A stretch of DNA of 9,677 nt. Origin: an uncultured euryarchaeote. Its GTDB lineage: Archaea > Thermoplasmatota > Poseidoniia > Poseidoniales > Poseidoniaceae. The DNA is taken from positions 1-9,677 of the forward strand of contig CALCOQ010000337.1 in NCBI GenBank assembly GCA_937897005.1, in the 5' to 3' direction. The notes beneath the pieces were generated by a model. The model did not search any database. It had not been told where the DNA came from and saw only the letters and a list, made by a program, of their open reading frames with translations. Positions within the stretch are counted from its first letter, which is position 1, and each line of letters begins with the position of its first letter. Made by a program: the position numbers and the translations under genes. Of this stretch, positions 1 to 6,500 are shown one piece after another.

Positions 1-56
1 ATTTAGGAATAGCTGCATTCTTAGGAATTATCATTGCGCTATCGATTTACTTGTGA
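1..56 (+). CDS. C-terminal end of an unidentified membrane protein (5' truncated by the window)
   Basis: The frame starting at base 3 reads LGIAAFLGIIIALSIYL and then stops at TGA (54-56). Every residue is hydrophobic or small, so the reading fits a C-terminal transmembrane helix with almost nothing after it. The rest of the gene lies left of the window, so no family can be named. It points toward ileS (convergent), and its stop codon overlaps the left arm of a hairpin that may end its transcript. The stretch is only 17 codons, so an accidental open frame is possible. The membrane-like composition and the terminator-like structure directly after the stop are the two reasons for calling it. 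Confidence 0.5.
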   Translation, partial: LGIAAFLGIIIALSIYL

Positions 57-88
57 CTGGTTCCAACCTATTGGAAGGGTTTTCAGTC
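55..88 (+). terminator. Nested hairpin plus T-run between convergent genes
   Basis: TTCCAA (61-66) and TTGGAA (71-76) form a perfect 6-bp stem with loop CCTA. Outside it, GACTG (55-59) and CAGTC (84-88) form a second 5-bp stem, and the T-run TTTT (80-83) lies between the inner and outer right arms. The structure begins inside the stop codon of the upstream gene and lies 35 bases beyond the ileS stop. It is read as a terminator for the plus-strand gene. On the minus strand no T-run follows, so it would be weaker for ileS. Archaeal termination depends more on T-tracts than on hairpins, so the role is inferred. Confidence 0.4.
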
Positions 89-122
89 GGTCGGTTTAGT
101 GGGTACGGATGGTTTTGATGAT

Positions 123-3100
123 TCAGTTGATCTTGAATGAGATGTTAGCCCCATCGACATCGAAGAAGACAGCGTCAGCAGGCCCTTCTCCAACATGCAT
201 GGTTGCATGTGAAGCGCGAGTCTCATTTCGCAGGTGGGCCCAGTCATACTCGACCAGTTCAGGGCATTCCTCGCCTAACCAGACCTCGAGTTTGATGGAT
301 GCTTCCATGTCCATGTCCATCTCTTTTCGTTGAGACTGGATACGTCGGATTATCTCTCTTGCAAGACCCTTGGACAACAGTGCATCATCGATACTCATAT
401 CCAGAACCAGTGACACATCTGTGCTGAGTTCGTTCTCTGAAATCTCAATGGTCAAGGCGGAATATCCTGGTCTTTCCACGCGGCGCACCTCAACATCTTC
501 CTCTTCGATCAGATATCCAGAGATAGTCATGCGTCCGGACTTGATATCATCGAGTGCGACCTCATGATCCGGAAGGGCAGCCAGAGCCTCAAGAACTGTC
601 GGCAGGTCTTGTCGCGTCTTACGACCGAGGGCCTTACGATTTGGCTGGAGTTCAACTCTCTGGAAGCGGTCGAGGTCCTCTTCGATCGAGATGGTCTCGA
701 CATTGAGTTCCTCTGCAAGAAGGTCATGCATCTCCTCGAGATCCGGCCCTCCGACCACCCATCCTTCAGCGCAAGGAAGGCGCTGTCTGCGCTTCGCATC
801 TACACGGATTCTACGTCCCATCTCAGCCAGTTGACGGACCAGGTCCATGCGAGCCTCGAGAACCATGTCGCGTGGAGGGAGATATGAGCCTGAATCATTC
901 ACCGGCCAATCGGTCAGATGCACTGAAGTTCCGTGCAGATTCCTGTGGATGGAATCGACCATGAAAGGTGAGATTGGAGCAACCAATCTACTGATGATGG
1001 TCAACACCTCATGCAGGGTGTGTTGGCACGATGCCTTGTCGCTGGATTCATTCTCATCCCACAACCGTCGCCTACTACGTCGAACGTACCAGTTGGAGAG
1101 GTCATCGACAACGAAATCTTCGAGTAGACGTGCTGCCTTGTGAATGTCCCATCCTACCAACATCTCGTGGAATTGATTGGCCACAGCGTTGGTTCTTGAG
1201 AGGACCCAGCGGTCCAACAATGACCTATCTTCCATTTTTGATGCTGAAGGGTCGAAGTTGTCGAGCGCAGCATAGTCGGCGTGGAAACGATAGACATTCC
1301 AAAGGGTGAGGAAGAATCTGGCATAGGTTTCTCTGACTCCCGCAGGGTCGAACTTGAGTGGGCTCCACGGAGCTCCGGCAGATACCATGTACCAACGGCT
1401 TGCATCAGCACCCTCGAGGTTGAAGTGGTCCCATGGGTCAACCACATTCCCTTTGGATTTCGACATCTTCTTGCCTTCCTTGTCCATGATAAGGCCCAGC
1501 GACAGGCAGCGCTTGTAGCAGAGTTGGTCGAATACTGTTGTCGAAACCGCCAGCAAAGTGTAGAACCATCCTCTGGTCTGGTCGACACCTTCACAGATGT
1601 AGTCAACAGGAAACGATTCTTTGAAGGCTTCACCTCCATCAAATGGGTGATGCCATTGAGCGAAGGATGCACAACCAGAGTCGAACCAGCAATCCATCAC
1701 GAATTGCTCCCTCTGCATGTTCTCTCCACATTCAGGGCAGTTCAGTTTGACTTCATCGACGTATGGACGATGCAGTTCTCTGGGCATCTGTGAGTCGGTG
1801 GTCATCATCTTCTGTAATTCATCCTTGGAACCGATACAATGCTGGTGGCTGCAGTCCACACATATCCACACAGGTAGTGGAGTACCCCAGAACCGTTCCC
1901 TGCTGATCGCCCAGTCCTTGACATTGCGCAACCATTCACCGAAACGGCCGGTGCCGATGTTCTCAGGTGCCCATTCTATCTGCTCATTGAATTCCAACAA
2001 CCTCTCCTTCACCGCGGTCATCTGCACGAACCAACTGTCCATCGCATAGTAGAGCAATGGATGTCCAGTTCTCCAGCAATGTGGATAATCGTGAACATAC
2101 ATCTTCTCTCGGTATAGTTGACCTGATGCAGCCAACAGGTCGATTATCGCATCGTCACAATCCTTGACATAACGCCCATCGAGTTCGGGATGTACTCCTG
2201 ACACGAAGTTTCCACCCATATCGACAGTATGTTCTGCAGGCAATCCTACCTCCATACCGAGATTATAGTCATCCTCACCATACATGACAGCGGTATGAAC
2301 CACGCCAGTTCCATCGCTGGTGGTCACCCAGTCCGCTTCTAGAATAGTCCATGCAGTCTTGGAATCTCCTCTTTCCACAGCACCCGGGAACAGTGGCTCG
2401 TAGGACATGCCCAACAATTCGGAACCCTTCATCTCAGAGATGATATCGCAATGATGGCGGATGACTTCCTTGAACAAGTCCTTTGCAAGAATCAATTCCT
2501 CTCCGACCGAGGCACTTCCGCGCCCTTCCCAGCCCTCAGGTTCACTGCTGATACGTACCCGGATGTAATCGACATCAGGCCCTACTGCAAGTCCAACATT
2601 TCCCGGCAGGGTCCAAGGAGTTGTGGTCCAAGCCAGTATCGAGGCATCTTCATCCTTGAGTTTGAATTTGATGTAGACCGATGGCTCCTCCACCTCCTTG
2701 TATCCCAGAGCAACTTCATGGGTCGAATAACTGGTTCCAGTCTGTGGACAGAATGGCAGAACCTTGTATCCTCTGAACAAGAGTTTCTTGTTGAACATCT
2801 CGGACAATGCCCACCAACATGATTCGATATAATCGTCATGCAGGGTGATGTAAGGGTCGTCCAGGTCGACCCAGAATGCCATCCTTTCAGTCATTTTGCG
2901 CCATGCATCCTCGTAGGTCCAGACACTGCTTCGACATTCATCGTTGAAGGCCTCTATTCCGAATTCCACGATATCCTGATTACTCATCAGGTCGAGACGC
3001 TTCTGCACCTCGATCTCGACCGGTAATCCATGGGTATCCCATCCTCCTTTTCTTTCGACCAGAAATCCTTCCATGGCCTTCCAGCGACAGACCAGATCCT

Positions 3101-3317
3101 TGTAGGTACGTGCAACCACATGGTGGATACCTGGTTTGCCATTTGCAGTGGGTGGTCCTTCAAGGAAGATGAAAGGCTTGCCAGAACGACGAGAATCCAC
3201 TTGCTGCTGGAAGGTGCTTTCCACTTTCCAGGTCTGCATCAGAGACTCTTCGAGCTTGACAGCATCGAGGTCACCTACCTGTTCTGGCACCACCATGGGC
3301 GACGGCACAATAGGCAT
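123..3317 (-). CDS. ileS: Isoleucyl-tRNA synthetase, type 2 (IleRS2), with GIHH in place of HIGH
   Basis: Class I aminoacyl-tRNA synthetase that charges tRNA-Ile with isoleucine in the cytoplasm and edits mischarged valine. Residues are numbered from the TTG at 3326. The signature segment PPTANGKPGIHHV (58-70) carries GIHH at 66-69 where HIGH is usual. The CP1 editing domain has WTTTPWTLPGN (233-243) and GTGVVHTAVMYGEDDY (339-354), whose H344 and D353 line up with E. coli H333 and D342. CVDC (489-492) and CPEC (530-533) are likely zinc ligands. KMSKS is intact at 620-624. An alpha-helical anticodon-binding domain follows (about 700-850), then a C-terminal extension of the type seen in IleRS2, ending FKIN. 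The length of about 1064 residues is normal for IleRS. The start is uncertain: ATG at 3317 is chosen, but TTG at 3326 and ATG at 3296 are in frame and none has a clear ribosome-binding site. The gene is transcribed alone, divergent from the surface protein gene. Identity is firm; the subtype rests on the signature and C-terminal tail. Confidence 0.97.
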   Translation of the reverse strand: MPIVPSPMVVPEQVGDLDAVKLEESLMQTWKVESTFQQQVDSRRSGKPFIFLEGPPTANGKPGIHHVVARTYKDLVCRWKAMEGFLVERKGGWDTHGLPVEIEVQKRLDLMSNQDIVEFGIEAFNDECRSSVWTYEDAWRKMTERMAFWVDLDDPYITLHDDYIESCWWALSEMFNKKLLFRGYKVLPFCPQTGTSYSTHEVALGYKEVEEPSVYIKFKLKDEDASILAWTTTPWTLPGNVGLAVGPDVDYIRVRISSEPEGWEGRGSASVGEELILAKDLFKEVIRHHCDIISEMKGSELLGMSYEPLFPGAVERGDSKTAWTILEADWVTTSDGTGVVHTAVMYGEDDYNLGMEVGLPAEHTVDMGGNFVSGVHPELDGRYVKDCDDAIIDLLAASGQLYREKMYVHDYPHCWRTGHPLLYYAMDSWFVQMTAVKERLLEFNEQIEWAPENIGTGRFGEWLRNVKDWAISRERFWGTPLPVWICVDCSHQHCIGSKDELQKMMTTDSQMPRELHRPYVDEVKLNCPECGENMQREQFVMDCWFDSGCASFAQWHHPFDGGEAFKESFPVDYICEGVDQTRGWFYTLLAVSTTVFDQLCYKRCLSLGLIMDKEGKKMSKSKGNVVDPWDHFNLEGADASRWYMVSAGAPWSPLKFDPAGVRETYARFFLTLWNVYRFHADYAALDNFDPSASKMEDRSLLDRWVLSRTNAVANQFHEMLVGWDIHKAARLLEDFVVDDLSNWYVRRSRRRLWDENESSDKASCQHTLHEVLTIISRLVAPISPFMVDSIHRNLHGTSVHLTDWPVNDSGSYLPPRDMVLEARMDLVRQLAEMGRRIRVDAKRRQRLPCAEGWVVGGPDLEEMHDLLAEELNVETISIEEDLDRFQRVELQPNRKALGRKTRQDLPTVLEALAALPDHEVALDDIKSGRMTISGYLIEEEDVEVRRVERPGYSALTIEISENELSTDVSLVLDMSIDDALLSKGLAREIIRRIQSQRKEMDMDMEASIKLEVWLGEECPELVEYDWAHLRNETRASHATMHVGEGPADAVFFDVDGANISFKIN

Positions 3318-3420
3318 CGCTATCAAACCAATGCCTGAACACTTTGTACTGGTGAATCACTGATTTAGGGGTCACTTGTGGCGTGGAAAGATTGAGGTGC
3401 TATCAGCAAACCCGACAAAC
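3318..3420. promoter_or_regulatory. Divergent intergenic region between ileS and the surface protein gene
   Basis: These roughly 100 bases must hold the start signals for both divergent genes. No strong archaeal TATA box is visible. The best weak candidates share one site: CCTAAATC on the minus strand (around 3362-3369), which would place an ileS transcript start near 3340, and TGATTTAGG on the plus strand (3361-3369). GAGGTG (3394-3399) matches the archaeal anti-Shine-Dalgarno sequence but lies 21 bases before the preferred ATG at 3421, which is too far for normal use. It may be accidental, or translation may start elsewhere. Confidence 0.45.
3352..3365. promoter_or_regulatory. Two overlapping palindromes, candidate operator
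   Basis: GTGAATCAC (3352-3360) is a perfect odd-length palindrome, GTGA-A-TCAC. AATCACTGATT (3355-3365) is a second one, AATCA-C-TGATT. They share six bases and sit next to the weak TATA-like element in the middle of the divergent intergenic region, a good place for a regulator acting on both genes. No matching regulator is encoded in the window. Palindromes this short can arise by chance. Confidence 0.3.
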
Positions 3421-3507
3421 ATGGCCAGAGTTCGTAGTCACACCTACGGTGTGTTCCTTCTCATCATCTTGTTATTGGCCATGCCTTGGGCTTCGGTGCT
3501 TCCAGCC
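3421..3507 (+). other. Signal peptide of the surface protein
   Basis: The N-terminus reads MARVRSHTYG followed by a hydrophobic core from V11 to about A24, then SVLPA before the acidic mature start VELESS. Two arginines precede the core. The most likely cleavage is after A29, with A24 as a second choice. It indicates Sec-dependent export, with the bulk of the protein outside the cell. Confidence 0.85.
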
Positions 3508-6500
3508 GTTGAATTGGAGTCCAGTCCCAACAAGAGATTGACCAGTGTCGGTGTTACCCAGACCTTGATGGTGAGTTCTGCTGGAGGGGCCGCTTCGAAT
3601 CTGGTCGTGGAAGTTCCATATGGTGAGGCACTGACCGGCCTTTCTCTTGAGTTGGAACCGGCGATTCTTTCTCGTTCCGAGGGTATTTCGTGGACTGGAG
3701 AACAGCACTTCAACCATAGTGACGCGATTCCTGATATGGTTGATTACAACAATTCAGGGCTTGGGCTGATGGGGGTTGACATGAATTGGGATCTCAACAA
3801 TGGCGGTTCGGTTCCTACTGGTTGGAGTCGTGGTTCAATCGACTATTCCTTGGTCAATACCATAGCTTGTGGCCGCAATGGTTCCAGCGGGGCTTCATTG
3901 TCGACCAGAGGTGCATCGACCTATTGGGATTCCCCAGTGGTTGATCTATCCGGAATGAGTAATGGGCAGACCTCATATTGGGTTAGGCAAGGATATTCCG
4001 GATGTGGTGAAGAGCCTGACAGTAACGAGAATTTCTATGTTCAATACAAGACCTCTTCTGGGAGTTTCACATCTCTACGCACTTTCTCAGGTTCAACCAG
4101 CGGCTCTGGTGCTACCGGCCAATCATATACCTCGACCTTGCCGTCCAATGCATTCCACAGTAATTTCCAGTTACGGTTCTATCAGAACACGGGTTCGGGA
4201 ACCTGTTGTGATTACTGGTATTTCGATGATGTGTCGGTTACCCGTCCAGGGGGAGAGGGCAACTGGACTTCTCCTTCATTTGGATGGAGCGCCAATGCTT
4301 CATACACATCGCTGAAGGGACCTCATGGCATAATATCCATAGATGCAGAGGTCCCAACTGGAGCTGTTTTCGAATGGTCTATCATCGATGCTGCCAGTGG
4401 CAGTGTGATGCCCGGATACGTCAATCGAACCGATCTCATACACGACCTTGGTGTCATCGATTGGCAGCGCTATCCAGACCTTCGTCTGAAGATACATATG
4501 GTTGGGGGAAGTAATGGCCTACCGGTACTGAATGCAATCCATATCAATGGTAGATTGGTTGAATCCTTCCATGATGATCCCGAAGACAGGGGATGGACTC
4601 ATTCCTCTACCAACTGGAATGACGGTTCAGTCGCCGGTACTGGGACACTCACGGGTCCGTTGATGGAATTACAGAGACCGCTGGCACGAATGTTCACTGA
4701 TATGAGCATCAACGGTGCTGCTCAGTTGGAAGTGAGTCTCGAAGGAGGAGCATGGACTTCACTGGCCCATGTGGGCGTCACTCAGACTTCCGATGCAGTG
4801 CATAGTGTACAGTTCAGGGTGGTCGGTTCGGGTTCATGGTCGATCAGTGAATTCAGGGTCGACCTTGATACTGGTGGTCTACCTCTTGAACCAATCATTG
4901 ATATTGGCCGAGATGGAGTCGAGGAATGGGTCTTTCGAAACCAGGGAATTGGCGTCTGGGGTTGGCAGGATCGATTGTCAAATGGCGCTCTTTCTCATGA
5001 CATGTCGTGGTCGGTTGCTTCCAGCAAGCAGGTGAATCTCCTTCTTCCCAATGCAGGGGTAGGGGATTTCTCTGCCAGATTGAGTACTCTTTCAGGTCCT
5101 GCTGTCAATGTCTCATGGAGCCTCAGTGTTGCTGGAGTACAGATAGTGGAATCCGATATTGGAACCTTCGATTCAATCGTTGAGATGTCATTGAATCTCA
5201 CTCAATTGGAATCTCTATCTGAGAATCTGAGCACTGTGCCCACCTCCTTCTGGTCGACGCGTGGGATTGAATTCAATCAGGCAGTGATCACCATATTCTG
5301 TGAGAGCGGAGATATTCGATTACATGGAATCAGGGTGCCATATGACGCCACAGCAGAATTGATGTTCTCTCCTATGGATGAAATGGTTCAAGCGATCAAT
5401 GATGGTATTCCTGACGCTGCTGTGGCAAGTGGAATGCATCATGTGCCGATACCGTTGGTCCTTTCTGCTCCCGGAGCCATACGAGCGACCATCACCAATG
5501 TCCAGAGCACTGCTGGGGCGAAGACTGATGCAATGGTGGTTCATAATGCCAGCCAGACAGTTGTGGCCAGTGAAGATTGGATAGAAGTGGTTGCTTCGCA
5601 TCTTGCAGATGCAGGGGCACCGGCAAGTGTTCAGTTGGATCTTGTTGGTGGCAGGAATCAGACTCGGGTGGAATGGCCTTTGGATGGAGGTTCTCCAACC
5701 GTGACCGGTTCTGGTGACTTGATCGAATGGCATCCCGATACTCCCTTTGAGGGCAGTACCAATGGCAGCAGGGTGAATTCACTGTTCAGTTTCAGATTGG
5801 ACCCCGGCTGGGATGATGAGGATTGGTTCGAGATCAGATGCAGATTGATTCTTGAGAATGGTATTCGAAGTGTACCAGCGGTGAAACCATTCGGAGCAGG
5901 ACAGGCATTGGGTGTGGAGAATGATGTCCTGATACACTCATGGCAGGTCTTCAACGATGCTGGCGGAATAATTCCTCTGGAGCAGTCCCAGATCAGGGCT
6001 GGATACAACATATCCATCGAGGTCCAGACAGCTTTCGACAGTCTCCCACTCACCTTCTTACCGCGCAGTGGCGTCGTCAACGTTTCATTGTTCGAGAACT
6101 CAGTCTTGGTTGCCACGACCAGCGAGTTGAGTTCGGGCAAGGCCTTGTTCAACGTGCTTGTTCCACTTGGCACGACCGATCTTGAATACAGAGTGGAGAT
6201 CGAGCATCTACATGGTGGTGATGATGTCACCACGGTGGAACAGAATCGTTCTTTCATCTCTGATTCTCTGGCTCCATATCTAGTGGATTGTAACATCAGG
6301 CATTATGACCATCTACAGCATTCAGCCAACCAATTACTACGTTTCGAGATTCATGACAGACCATCTCTGCCGAGTGATCTGAAACTCATGTTGTGGAGGT
6401 CATGGGTTGATGATTGGGATTTTGATGGCTGGCCGAATATCGATGAATACGAGCAATTCGATCTCAACATTCCATATGACCTGAGTGCACAACGTGGAAA

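Noticed and set aside
304..320. Short hexamer repeat (TCCATG, twice plus a partial third) inside ileS
   Set aside because: It simply encodes Met-Asp-Met-Asp-Met in the IleRS C-terminal region; less than three units, so not evidence for a functional repeat.
1281..1793. A 170-codon plus-strand open frame antisense to ileS
   Set aside because: It crosses the KMSKS-coding region of ileS, and its translation is low-complexity shadow sequence without motifs.
123..3317. Possible valyl- or leucyl-tRNA synthetase instead of IleRS
   Set aside because: The signature context PPTANGKPGIHH, the WDTHGLPVEIEVQ segment and the C-terminal extension are those of IleRS2; the ValRS and LeuRS hallmarks are not present.
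5658..6296. A 212-codon open frame on the minus strand inside the surface protein gene
   Set aside because: It lies wholly antisense to a confidently coding frame with clear protein features, its translation shows no recognisable domain or signal, and it has no upstream gene-start context.
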